Source: Balanoglossus misakiensis (Eukaryota; Hemichordata). From it: DNA of 64,000 bases. The stretch covers positions 8,618,001 through 8,682,000 of the forward strand of contig CM082582.2 of assembly GCA_040954595.2 (NCBI GenBank), written 5' to 3'. Shown one piece after another: positions 1-11,266 of this stretch; within the stretch, counting starts at the first letter, position 1, and every line of letters starts with the position of its first letter. The position numbers and the translations under genes are program-made. The notes beneath the pieces are model-generated. The model was not told the origin of the DNA. It saw only the letters and a program-made list of their open reading frames with translations, and did not search any database.

Positions 1-73
1 ATTCAGATTTTGAGACATCATGGGTAGCTCAATCATTTTTTTCTTAACTTACATGAGTACAGTAATACTTTAC

Positions 74-3000
74 CTGATTCTTTGGACCGATACTTTCAAT
101 TCCCTTTCCAAGCTCAAAACTTTCCCTGTCAATAGAATTACGTTAAACTTAGTGTTGTAAAATAATCTGTGTAATCAGCCCGATACTTTCATCATGAATA
201 GCACATTTTCTTTCCGTTTATTCTTCGATTTTTGTCCCCCCCCCTACACACACACTGATCTTCCTTTGTCAGATGGTCACACAGAATGACTGACAAATAT
301 ATTTTGAAGGTATCTGTTAATATAATGGTATCAGTACTTACCTCAACCAAGCAACACTTTCTTCATAGTTTTTCCAATGGAATGAATCCACACCAAAGTT
401 GTAGCAGAGCATGCACAAGAAGGGTGCCTGCAAAGGAAGCGATGACTGAACTGACAAAAAATAGCAGTTTCCAAGGCAGAAATACTCTTATCACTATCAT
501 GCCAGGAACATTGTACATATAAGATCTCTTCAGGTATATCCTTTGTGGCCATGTTAGGAGTTAACCAAACATTATATGCAACAGAGAAAAATGCATGCAT
601 GTTTTTGTTATTTATTTTGAACCAAGAATCCTCCATAACTTTCAGTTAAAGTGGTTTAAATTTCCACCATCACTTGCCCATGGTCACTCCACAACACTGC
701 AAGTGCAAACGGCGTATGCAGAAAAACAATTACCTCCTTCGGAAGTCTCTGAAGTAATTCTTTAGCTTTCTGAATCAGCTGAAATGCTTCACCATGATTG
801 CTGGCATCTTCACTGACATTCTGCAAGACAAATTATCAAATATCATTTTCAAGGGCAGCACTCAATTAAACCGGTAGAAGTTATGCAAGGTCTGGGAAAT
901 TTTTGAATCACAGAAAAATTCTTTGTAATATCATAGATTTAATTTCAAGCATATTATAAATCTGGTATAGAAATTGTAGTAAAATGTTACTCTACTTCCT
1001 AATTCAACACACATAAAATTAATTCTCATAAACCTTTCCGACAGAAGTGAAATGAAAATCTGATTATATTTTACAGTTTGATTACGTACACATTCAGCTT
1101 TGTAACAGTACACTTTGAAGAAGTCTTTCTCCAGATCCAGTTTGTGTTTTCCCACATCCTGGAGCCTTCCCTCGTTTGCTGCAGTGATCACCTGCTCCTG
1201 CAGTTTTTCCAAACACTGCAAGAGAATATTAACCAAAACAAAATTATATGAACTTGTTAACTCCAATTCTGGGGCTCTATTAAGAGCATTCTTTACTTTC
1301 ACAAATCCTTGATATCTTTCACACTGACATTAAACAGAACAGTACAGAAATCTCGAAGCCATGCTTCAAACCTGTTGAGCCAAGGCCAGGGAACTGTCCG
1401 CCATGCCACTGTTGTTGCAGTCTGTCGAGAGAACAGCAAACACAACAATTTTGAACAATTACCTGAATGTGCTAGTAAATTCAAATGTTCACATTCTAAC
1501 AAATAGGGTCCTGTATCAGTGTATGTACAAATCACCACGTTCTGGTCAGAAAACAAAATAATGTAATTTTCTTGATTACCTACCCAGAAATGCTCTTCCT
1601 GTTTTGATACACATCTACATAACAAATGAAATTATAAGTCATCTAAAAATCTGTTCAAATACATGGTTTGTTGGTAGTTGTTAGTTTAGATGGAAACTTT
1701 TGCTCACTCTCTATCACTACACTATCACTCTTCCTCTTTTCAGTTAGGAAAAGTAATTTTTTAGTTATTTATTAGTGCGTTAGATACGTTAAATTCTTTT
1801 ATTATAGTGTGCAAAATAGGACTCCAAAAAGTAGTCAGATATGTCTATTGTATCTTTATAAAGACTGAGCAATGTACTATATAGTATTCAGGGAAATTTC
1901 CTGTTGGATAACATCAACCTCATCAACTTTGACCTCAAAGTTGACTGACCTGTCTGACGAAAGTGACGTAAAAAAAATGTCTCGCGGAGGCTTAAAGTAC
2001 CAGAAAATATGGCACATGTTTAAAATCTTCACTCAAACGCCAAAGAAGCCAAACTCAATGAACTATGTTGTGACGAGGGGCATTAGCCATGGGGCGAATG
2101 GCTGCAAGGTATATAATACAGGTATGTTAATTCAGTGTATGAGTAACGAGCGAGTGAGCTTTCATTCTCGAATCAATCACTGTCAGAATGTCAAAACTCA
2201 AATTTTCAGTCTTGATTTGTGTTTGACTTTCACAAATTCAATAAAATAGCAGATACTGTTCAATGTTTTGATAGACCCGAACATAATTTTGAAATACGAT
2301 ACGTCTATACTGAGGTCAACATCATAGCAGGGAGTCTCTCCAAGGGCAATTGTAGTGCACTGACCTAGATAGAGCTACAAGCTTCACACTCACAACTAGG
2401 CCAACCAAAGATAAATATACTTCACATGCACTATTCTTACTGGTTCATAAAAGAATGAAGCTTTCTTCTTAAAAGATATTTTATCGCATAAAATACAGAA
2501 ACACACAAACACAATCATGTTTCCACTTTAAATCAGAAAAATTTGATATAAACAAGACAAAAATCATACCATAATTTGCCTCCTTAGAATTAGTTCATCA
2601 GAAGCTGCTGGGTTTGCAAGGAAGGTAAGTTTACAGGCAAGATTTCGCACTGTCAAAAGAAAGAGATGAACATTTTGAAATAGTGACAGTGTTAATTTTT
2701 ATTTAAACAAATAATTGATGCTAACACTAGTTTTTGAGTGTGTGACTATAAACATATATAAATGGATTAGCATTAAAAAAGTAACTGGCCATCTCTCAAG
2801 AAAAAAACTTCTATATTTGTTGTCTTTACCTTTAGCATTCAGTGAGCAACTGAAGTTCTGGCTTGTCTTCCTAGCCACAGTGATGTTCCACAGTACAACA
2901 GCCATGCTTTGAATCTGTGAATGAAAGGTAAAGAGTGTGCTGTATGGTCTGTAAGATCTCTGAGATACGTCTTGATGAGGGTCACAGATAAACATACAAA

Positions 3001-3562
3001 TCAAATGATACATAAAAGCCAAAACAAAATAAACATACATTTTAACATAAACTTACATACCTGTTTGTTAAGATTTTCAGATTCTATGTTGACATCATGT
3101 GAGAATCTTCCAACCACATCATTCAAGGAATTAAAAAGTGTCTCTGTTTTGCTTTGATCATTTTCTTTTTCAAACTCAGACACCAAAGCTGCAGGAATTA
3201 AAAAAACCGTACATGTACATGTATATATCGAAATTTCCCACTACAAAGCAGTCTTATGCGCGCCCTTCGAAACTAACACGTAACGTGATTGATTTGTGAT
3301 ACATTTCAGATGTTGGTTTCTTAATTGAATTTCCACACAGCTGAAATGTCGACAAAGCTGCATTATGACCAACTATTGGTCGTAGATCGCATACGAAAGA
3401 CGGTAAGAGTAAGATTAGAAGCAGATCGTAGCTATCTGACGACTGGTGCAGTCGACTGTCGTCTGCAAATTGTACGTGATGTTTGTTGTTTGTGGGAACC
3501 GTGCAGTTTTGCTCACCGTGCAACTTCGCTACCAAACAGGTAGCTTCGCTTCTGTCATTCAT
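74..3562 (-). CDS. TEX11: TEX11/SPO22-ZIP4-like meiotic protein, N-terminal part (10 exons, runs off left edge)
   Basis: Spliced minus-strand gene. Coding exons in transcript order are 3517-3562, 3061-3188, 2830-2914, 2570-2649, 1584-1614, 1372-1421, 1090-1215, 734-820, 342-427 and 74-125. They total 771 nt (257 codons) and every intron phase matches across the junction. The ATG at 3562-3560 opens MNDRSEATC. Pieces that match the TEX11/SPO22 family as I know it are AVVLWNITVARK, VRNLACKLTFLAN, ELILRRQIM, then KTGRAFLDCNN, KDFFKVYCYKAEC, AKELLQRLPKE, LCYNFGVDS and NYEESVAWLRESFELGKG. In vertebrates and yeast this TPR-type family acts in meiotic prophase nuclei, promoting crossover formation and synapsis as a ZMM-group factor; germline expression is therefore inferred. 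Human TEX11 is roughly 900 or more residues, so most of the protein lies left of position 1. The donor after exon 1372-1421 (GTTTGA) is weak. TAT lies head to head with it. Family assignment is confident; the first exon rests on phase, donor and ATG only. Confidence 0.85.
1584..1614 (-). other. TEX11: 31-nt microexon of the TEX11-like gene
   Basis: The acceptor TAG at 1617-1615 and donor GTAGGT (1583-1578) bracket 31 nt reading M-C-I-K-T-G-R-A-F-L plus one base. It joins the RRQIM end of exon 2570-2649 to the DCNNSG start of exon 1372-1421 with the phase preserved. It supplies the K-T-G-x-x-(W/F)-L-D block that TEX11 proteins have at this place. Without it the two neighbours (phase 0 end, phase 1 start) would be out of frame. 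Confidence 0.8.
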
Positions 3563-4141
3563 AATTTGACGTTTCCTTGTTATGATGCTCCGGTGTAAAT
3601 CAGTTTCTAAGACATTTTATTAGACACAATCGCGAGAACTTCCATCCCAGCTCTTGGTCTTCCGCGCGTTTTTGGTCTGGAACCACAGCGCCCTCAAGCA
3701 CGTGTAGCAGCCAAAAAGATCTGGGATAATTTCATGGCAGTTCCTAGTCCTGACAGTGTCGTGAATAATTCGAATAAAGTGAAAATGACACAAATACAAC
3801 TAGAGAACATTCTTCTCTAGGGGAAATAGCCAGCTTTTTCATGTACATGTACTCGAAATGCGTGTGTTGGTGGCGGACCGGCTCCGCACACACCCTCCAC
3901 TTCACTTCACTGATTGGCTCCTGAGTGGTGACGCAGTGTCGTGCCCCCACCGACGGCCAATCAGAGTGCGACCTAGACAGAGTTGTCACAACGCAGCAAG
4001 AAAGTCGCACTCGTCAGACCTTTTTCCCTGTTCGCCACCGCTTTGCCGCCAGACGCAGTTATTATCGACTTCTACAAGTATAACGTACTTCAAGAAGATC
4101 GACAATAGTTTCCAGATATTGACATATCCGAGGAATTTTAG
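3563..4141. promoter_or_regulatory. Shared bidirectional promoter of TEX11-like gene and TAT, with TAT non-coding exon 1
   Basis: The interval separates the TEX11 start codon (minus strand) from the splice donor of the presumed TAT 5' UTR exon (plus strand). It holds ATTGG at 3913-3917 and CCAAT at 3957-3961, two NF-Y type boxes in opposite orientation about 40 bp apart, in a CpG-containing stretch with no TATA box that I can see. Paired CCAAT boxes are a known feature of bidirectional promoters. Transcription start sites cannot be read from sequence. Confidence 0.55.
3990..4141 (+). other. TAT: Probable non-coding first exon (5' UTR) of TAT
   Basis: The segment just downstream of the CCAAT pair ends in a good donor, TTTTAG|GTAAAT at 4141/4142. 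It contains no ATG-initiated frame that joins the TAT coding sequence. The next acceptor in the gene (TTTTTTTAG, 8042) lies 2 bp before the TAT start codon, so an upstream non-coding exon is required; this is the best candidate. The 5' boundary is arbitrary. Confidence 0.4.
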
Positions 4142-4806
4142 GTAAATGGCATCATTGTAACGTAGATTGCATTTTTAACCGTGACCCATATCCTGCGCAC
4201 GTCTATTGCAATGGTATCGACATATTGCGTTTCAGGTGCGATCGATGTCGCTCGTGTGTGCCCTTGCTTATTTTATGTGGCGTTATCTAGGTTATAAAGT
4301 GCGTCAAACATAATGTGAAGTGACAGATCTTCATATCACAGTTTCATAGATAAATACGGCGCCCGGCAGTGATAATACACCTACTATAAAACTGACAGTA
4401 ACTAACGAGTTTAATTATAACGGTTGGTTTGTTTACAAATTGAAGTGTCCTCAATCTCACGGCTGTTTCGCACGTAATTTGTTGCCGCTGCTGCTCAGGG
4501 GTCGGCCGGTGATAACCAGTCGTCCTTCACCTTCTAGTTTAGTTTTAGGATAGCCGGTGCGTGACCTTGACAAAAGTCCCCATCCAATGTGACTTACGAA
4601 ACAGATGTACTCCACATTGAAATTGACACCCCAGCGCGCCGGTGTTCTTCATAACATGATACGAGGACATTGATTACATTACACTTCTGGCATCCAAGTC
4701 TGCCTTGTCGTGGCTCTTTCTGTTTTGCCGTGGGTGCAGAGCCAAGAAATGACAGACCAGATCTTTGGCTACCAGTAGACGGACACGTGGACGATTACAT
4801 ATGCAT

Positions 4807-4940
4807 GGTTCTTTCGTAAGTCCAAATGAGGTCACGAGCGTACGCGCGAGGTCAACAAAAGCTTCTTTCGTAAGTCCAAATGAGGTCACGACGCGCGAAC
4901 GCGCGAGTTAAAACAAAAGGATCTTCCGTAGATCCAATCG
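4807..4940. repeat. Two-and-a-bit-copy tandem repeat with AGGTCA half-sites
   Basis: Copy 1 is 4807-4860 and copy 2 is 4861-4918. They share a 27-nt block starting CTTTCGTAAGTCC and a CpG-rich tail (GCGCGAG...). A degenerate third start follows at 4919-4940. Each copy carries AGGTCA (4829-4834 and 4883-4888), and copy 1 has a second at 4849-4854. It lies in TAT intron 1. Confidence 0.75.
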
Positions 4941-5115
4941 TTAGCGTGGCCGCTCAGTACTGTACTAGTATTTTGCCTTTTCTGCACCCTCTCAATATTT
5001 CCAATCTACTTCATAATCATCCCGAATGACGTGCTCCCTGATGATTTGGAGAAAGCACGAAAGTGAAATCAATTTCTTCATAGGGGATTAGGGTCATGGG
5101 GTGTGGCCAGGTTTG

Positions 5116-5154
5116 ACCATAGACCCTAGAGAAAGGGGGTCTAGGGTCTATGGT
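5116..5154. repeat. Perfect 15-bp inverted repeat (hairpin)
   Basis: Arms ACCATAGACCCTAGA (5116-5130) and TCTAGGGTCTATGGT (5140-5154) are exact reverse complements around a 9-nt purine loop. The direct repeat GTTTGACC overlaps or flanks both arms (5111-5118, 5153-5160). Confidence 0.8.
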
Positions 5155-5563
5155 TTGACCCATCCGAACGTGATGGTTTCTAGGTCACAGGGTTCAATAA
5201 TAGCGTTGTAAAAAGTGTCTGCTGTCAATGTAAAAACATATACAAACATGCCGTAACATGATAAATATTACACTGACTCTATAAGTAGGACATTTGCAGA
5301 CAAATTTAACCAGAAATTCTGGCGCTTACTTTCCACTCCATCCCACCCAAATGTATAGGCTTTTGGTTGGGAGGGAGTTGGGGAATGTCGTGAAATTATA
5401 ATATGATGTCATACATCTACAGTTAACAGGCCTGGGTGCTGGAAATTAATAAGGCAAATCAATGCAATTTCCACCTACTTGACAAGAAAAAGGTTAAAAT
5501 TGTTCAATACAGTATTTTGTAATTTACATAACAATACAGTTAATCGTTATGATAATAAGTTTC

Positions 5564-5628
5564 TATTGTTTTCCCCACAGTTAAAGAGTATCACCTGATA
5601 CTCTTTAGTTGTTCTGGGGAGAACAATG
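5564..5628. repeat. 65-nt foldback (long imperfect hairpin)
   Basis: The inner stem AAAGAGTATCA (5583-5593) pairs perfectly with 5596-5606 across a 2-nt loop. Pairing continues outward to 5564/5628 with a few G-T pairs and one 3-nt bulge (5613-5615), including TCCCC against GGGGA. It could be a foldback (MITE-like) remnant or a pre-miRNA-like hairpin. The very small loop argues against a canonical miRNA. Confidence 0.65.
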
Positions 5629-8044
5629 AATGTTGTTTACATTGTCATTACATCACCTCATGAGTTGTAATTCTGGCAAGATGCCAAAGGGTCTGGTCAA
5701 TAGCATGTCCACATTGGTGTTTTTTGAGATGACTTAACCCAACCCAATCACCTGTGTGCAGTTCAATTCAATTTGATACTTTCTGATAAGCAGTACATGC
5801 AATGTGTAACAGACTGGCTGTACAACTGAGAAACACAGTGAGTGATTTTTTTGACAGATTAGGCCACTTGACTTGCGTAATGTCTGAACAAACCCTCAGA
5901 AGCTCATAAGAAACAGTCATGTCTTTAATAGCTTATTCAGTAATTGGTATTGTCAGTGGTGTTTGCCGTCGTTATCAAAAGCAAATAGTGGCACATGACT
6001 CTAAAGTAATCAGTCTGCCTGATTATGAAGTCGTGTGAGTTTAATTTTTACAGCAGAGTCCTTTAGGGCATCGGGCTACTGGTGCCAGGCTGTGGAGCGA
6101 TAATCCTTATCCTTGCATCAAGCGATTAGTAGTTATGATTTCGGCATCGCCCGACTGTCTTATCGTTTGATATCTGCTAAAGTTGGAAACACTTCAAACT
6201 AACACAGGCTAGGGTCTTTTCACCGTGTCAGAAATGGTCAAAGTGACAAATATAAGCCTGTCAATTGATAACTTCTTGACTTTTTCAGATAACAAAGTTT
6301 GTGATGTTTGCCTTGGCTGTCTGTGTGTACGTGCACATGTGTATGTCTGAATGACTGAAGCCAACTTTGTCGGTCCTCTAGATTTCATGCAATTCTTGCT
6401 TCTGTGCTGGTGATATTCTTTCACAGGTGCATCAAACCAAACAGGATGCACTGCAGATAGTCTGTGTAGGTCATCACACCTTGGTCATGGTGACCCAAAA
6501 GTCAAATTTGCATAACAATAGAGTGGACCAAGATCTCCCTCCAGTGTATATGTGTAGAAGGGATCCCTCTGTGAATTGTTTATCTGCATGACTCCCCAAC
6601 TTTGCTGACATTGTCATGTTGTTCTGACCCTGCCTTTAAAGGTCATATCAGCATAAATGGAAAATGTAATAGGCTGGTGGGCATTGCATGATACAGTCAG
6701 GGAGAACCGAACAAAAACTTAGAAGCATGTAAAAATAAACGTAGTTTGCTCTTCATTTGAAAATGATACCGACTTTTTAAAAAGTTGGTTTGCCTTTTAA
6801 TTCTGCCAGTAACCCTGATCATAAACCCTGATCGAGGTTTATAGCATTGTCCCGTTGACAGCCGACAAAAGGGCTCATTTGCATAAATTTGATATTTGGC
6901 CAGTGCTCTCCGAATAGGAGGCTAGGGATACCTGAATTCGAAACACTATAAAAACCTGGATATTTATGTAAAAGCATCACAGAAGACTGAACCTTTGCTG
7001 TAGCATCATTCAGGCGTCTCTGCTGTGTATTGTTCCAGAAAATTACAGGTAATTTGTGCATCGTTCAACATGTTAACTATTATCCAGCAAATCGGTAGCC
7101 TGATTTTAAAAAAGTGATTTTTACTAGCATGACAGCCTTAAGTGATAATAATAATAGTTTTCTTCTGGGTATTGTGGTTTTTGGCTACCAGCAGAATTTT
7201 TACATGGTATAGTGTTAGGAAAAACGAATCTTTGAAAGTTCATGGTGTGTACATGACACGCAGCAGATATATGATAGAATAAGATTTTATGGTGCTATGG
7301 ATTCAAAATTTTATTGGCTTCTGGTATGCATATCATGGGTTCATCTCAGAGGGTACGTGTAACAATCGGACTGCACTGATATGCGTTTGGAGCTCAGAGT
7401 GTTGGTATCTCATGCAGCTCCTGTGAAGACACATACGCATGTATAATTTCTGAAGTTTTATTTTGCGAAATTGTACCATTTCATTCAAAATTTCCAGTAG
7501 AATAGACAGTGTATGAGTCCATAAAAGCTGAAAAACAGGACACATAGATTAAATCCCAGCTGAGCAGATATGTTTGCGAACAAGACAAATGTTGATAAGA
7601 TGAATTGTTTCAAGAATGTAAAAGTCAAAGGTCATCTTCAAATGAAAAGCTTCACGGCTTGTACATATGCATTGTCTTGGTACTGATAATAATCTGTAGT
7701 GTGAGTCTTCCATGTTTTGACTCAAAATCTTGACTCTTCAGCAATAGAATAGACTCTCTATGCTGGGATCAGCAATTTTAAATCACATCGGTATCACATG
7801 TGGAACTTTCTGTAATCATAGCTTGTAGCACTGTTTGCAGTGGGCCTTTCTATCTGGTGATGGGCACTTTACACTTCATTCGCACAATTACAAAAGACTT
7901 GTCTGAAGCAAATTAAAAAAAAATTTGTGGAGAGACAGGTTGTGGCATGTGCCATGTTCTGAATGTTCAACCAATGTACTGTTTTTTGTACACGCACATT
8001 ACTCATATATATTTTTTGGTTTGGGTTTGTCCCTTTTTTTAGGC

Positions 8045-11000
8045 ATGAATACCTCTCCTTGCAACAAAGCGAAGAAATCAACATGGAGCGTTCCGGCATC
8101 GGACATGGCTCGGAACACTTTCAATCCCATCCGAGACATCGTGGACAGTATGAGGATCGAACCGAACCCAGACAAGGAGCTGATCGCGCTCTCCATTGGT
8201 GAGTCTGTCTGCTATGTGTATATTTGAACTTTTGTCTGTCTGCTGTATCATTTCTTTTTCGAACATTCTTTTCCATTGGACTTTGGAAGCTCATCTGCCG
8301 CGAGTTTTGAAAAACACATCAGGCTATGCTGTTCATCCATGATTTTTCCATCCTCAAAACAGGTGATCCCACGGTCTTTGGTAATCTGACTCCGTCGGAG
8401 AATATTGTGGACGCGGTTGTGCATTCCGTGAAGACAGGCTCAGCCAACGGATATGGGCCCTCAGTGGGTAAGTTGGAGAGATCAAATCATTAGAAAAGGG
8501 ACAGTGGTTTTTTTTCAGTGTTTTGTTCTGTCAAATGAATCAAGCTAGCTTACCCCTTTCACTGTAAAGGTTTGGTCCAAATCCATTGTTTGTGTTGTAA
8601 CGTTGAACCGCTATGAGGAAAACGGGGGTGAAATGGTTAGTCAGTTATGGTCCACTCCTATTAGTCATTTTTGACAGTGCAGCCCAGAGACACACCATTT
8701 CATGCCAACTGTTTTCCATCCCATCTTCTGCTCTCGGTTGCTAGGTTACGTGGAAGCGAGAGAAGCAGTTGCCAGGGCCTACGGCGATGTAGATGCTCCA
8801 ATCGAAGCGAAGGATGTCATTTTGACCAGTGGTTGCTCTGGTGCAATAGAGCTGGTGATTTCCGTCTTGGCCAATCCGGGACAGAACTGCCTGATCCCCC
8901 GACCGGGCTTCTCCATCTATGAAACCATCGCCCTGTCGCTGGGAATTGAAGTGCGCAGATATGATCTCCTGGTAAGTTGAGTCGAGGAAAAAGAAAGTGA
9001 GATGCCCTTCCAGATCAGTGTGACAATTTTTCGTGTAAGCCACAGAGATGACAAAGGTTATTGACATTGCCAGAAAATGGTGCATTCATTGAGGATATGT
9101 TTGTCAAATAGTTTTAGGAAATGCAGGTACCAGATAGCACTTGATTGACACAAATTTTCCTGGTTTATATCTCTAATTTTTCCACAGCCGGAAAAAGACT
9201 GGGAAGCGGATATCAGTCACATGGAATCGCTCATCGATGAGAACACAGCATTCATTACTGTGAATGATCCGTCCAATCCGTGCGGCTCGGTGTATTCCAA
9301 GGAACATTTGCTGGACATTTTGGCCGGTGAGTTTATCCTCTTGTTGTACTTGGAGGAAAAACTACTTGAACTTCACTTGTTTACATCGGGTGACCTTGAC
9401 CTTGGTACAGAACGGAAACACTGACATTGAATCTTCCAGTTAAACAGCCTACTGTCTAAAGCTATGCACACCACAGACTTTGATTGTGTCAATGTTGATC
9501 TTCCAGTTGCTGAAAGAAACAAGCTTCCCATAATGTCGGATGAGATTTATGCGGATTTTGTCTTTCCCGGAGAGAAGTATTACAACCTTGCGTCGCTGAC
9601 AAAAGAAGTGCCAATACTGGCCTGTGGAGGGCTTACAAAAAGGTAATTAACACAAAACTACAGATGCAAATTTATGTGAATTTACACATGAATTCCATAG
9701 AATGTGAAGAGCTCCATATCGAAACATTCACCAGTGCTATTTTGTGAGAAAAATCCCCCAAAATATATGCAGCATGTTGATCGTGTAACTATAGAAAAAT
9801 GTGTGCCATTCTGCTAAACTACAGTACAATGCCCCGGAGATCGGTTTTCACAGTTGAATATCAATTGTGCTGTATAAATAGATATTTGCAATAGCTGCTA
9901 ACTGATTTAGTAGTCTGGCTTGTCACACCAAAAATAAACCTGTATCGTCTAAATTTGCGATATCAATAGCAGCCGAAACTACCAGTTGATTTCTGATTAT
10001 GTACTAGTATTTTTCCTGTCTCGTAATCCTATCCATCTTGATTCAGGTATCTCTGCCCTGGTTGGAGAACTGGCTGGATTATTATTCATGATCGCAACAA
10101 TGTCTTTGATAAAGAGGTATGTTGAATTATTAGGTCATGTGCTCCCACTCCACAATATTTGCACTGTTGGTCAACCTGCCTCAGCAATGATGTTTCAGTG
10201 ACCTAACCCCTATGAGCACCTTTTTACTGAAACACTTTTCATATTGTTTTCTCAGATCCGCGATGGCCTGCTGCGCCTCTCTCAGCGAATCCTTGGACCA
10301 AACACTTTGGTACAGGCAGCTATGAAGAACATCCTGGAAGAAACTCCACAGACTTTCTTTGAGAAGACAATCGAAGTTGTCAAAGTACGTATCCCCCCCC
10401 CCCCCCCCCCCCAGTTTTTTATTCAACATGTCTGCTTTTATCATGTCAAGGCACTCAAAATGAGTTGAATGATGCGACTGCTTCAATTTAAAGTACTTTT
10501 GTCCTCTGAGTTATGTGCTGGTTTCGAAGTCTTACGATAAAATACCTTTGTTTTCTTACAGAACAATGCACAGGTTACATACAACAGGATAAAAAATGTC
10601 CCTGGGTTGACTCCAGTGATGCCTAGGGGAGCTATGTATATGATGGTGAGTGTTTACCCCTAAACAATGAAACAGTAGCAAGACATGACGAAGTGGTCCA
10701 ACCAGTTCTTTTTCTGTCCGGATGGACCAAGTCATTGTATTATCACCTAGAAATACGGTGTAAAAAAACTGTATGAATCCATTGCTTTCAGTTTTGCTGT
10801 ATACATGTACATTTTCATGTCTTCTCTGTTATTTCCCCCCGTAGATTGGCATTGACATTGACAAATTTCCAGACTTCAAAGATGACCTTGACTTCACCAA
10901 ACGGCTCATCAGTGAACAGTCCGTTCTCTGCTTGCCAGGAAAGGTAAGAAATTAAACTTTGAAATCCAGAGGATTTACTGAGACCATACATACAGTACAG

Positions 11001-11266
11001 TCTTCATCGTCATGTTAAAATCAAAGCCTGTCCCTGAGGTATGTACTACCTTAGTATACAAACATGGGTAGCACTTGAGTAAAGGAAGAGCTAAAAATTA
11101 AAATTTCCACTTTTTTTCATTTTTCCCTCCACAGTGCTTTAAGTATCCCAACTTCTTCAGGGTGGTGTTGACCATCCCCCAGCATCGGATAGAAGACGCC
11201 TGCAACCGCATTGAGGAATTCTGCAAACAGCACTACATCACAGACAATGGGAAGTCCTCACATTAA
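8045..11266 (+). CDS. TAT: Tyrosine aminotransferase (10 coding exons, complete)
   Basis: PLP-dependent class I aminotransferase that converts L-tyrosine plus 2-oxoglutarate to 4-hydroxyphenylpyruvate and glutamate, the first step of tyrosine degradation; cytosolic in animals. Exons are 8045-8198, 8363-8467, 8745-8971, 9188-9326, 9507-9642, 10047-10116, 10256-10384, 10562-10645, 10845-10943 and 11135-11266. All junctions are GT-AG and in phase, giving 1275 nt and 424 residues (human enzyme 454, longer at the N-terminus). Diagnostic stretches are [47 protein letters not shown] and [14 protein letters not shown]. The cofactor Asn is N192 (NDPSNPCGS), Asp and Tyr are D220 and Y223 (SDEIYADF), the Schiff-base Lys is K253 ([16 protein letters not shown]), and the carboxylate-binding Arg is R390 (NFFRVVLT). 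The ATG at 8045 sits 2 bp after the acceptor and precedes the family's conserved start region. Nothing is broken, so I expect a functional enzyme. Confidence 0.97.
10393..10412. repeat. Poly-C tract of 20 in TAT intron
   Basis: Twenty consecutive C residues begin 9 bp inside the intron that follows exon 10256-10384 (donor GTACGT at 10385). A homopolymer this close to a donor is prone to length error in assembly and to slippage. Confidence 0.9.

Larger units (their letters stand above)
4142..8042 (+). other. TAT: TAT intron 1 (3.9 kb), no gene inside
   Basis: The putative donor is GTAAAT at 4142 and the acceptor a T-run plus AG at 8041-8042. No reading frame inside has recognisable protein similarity. 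Identifiable contents are a tandem duplication (4807-4940), two inverted repeats (5116-5154, 5564-5628) and a near-consensus DR1 nuclear-receptor site at 7622-7634 (AAGTCAAAGGTCA). The rest is AT-rich single-copy-looking sequence. Confidence 0.5.
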
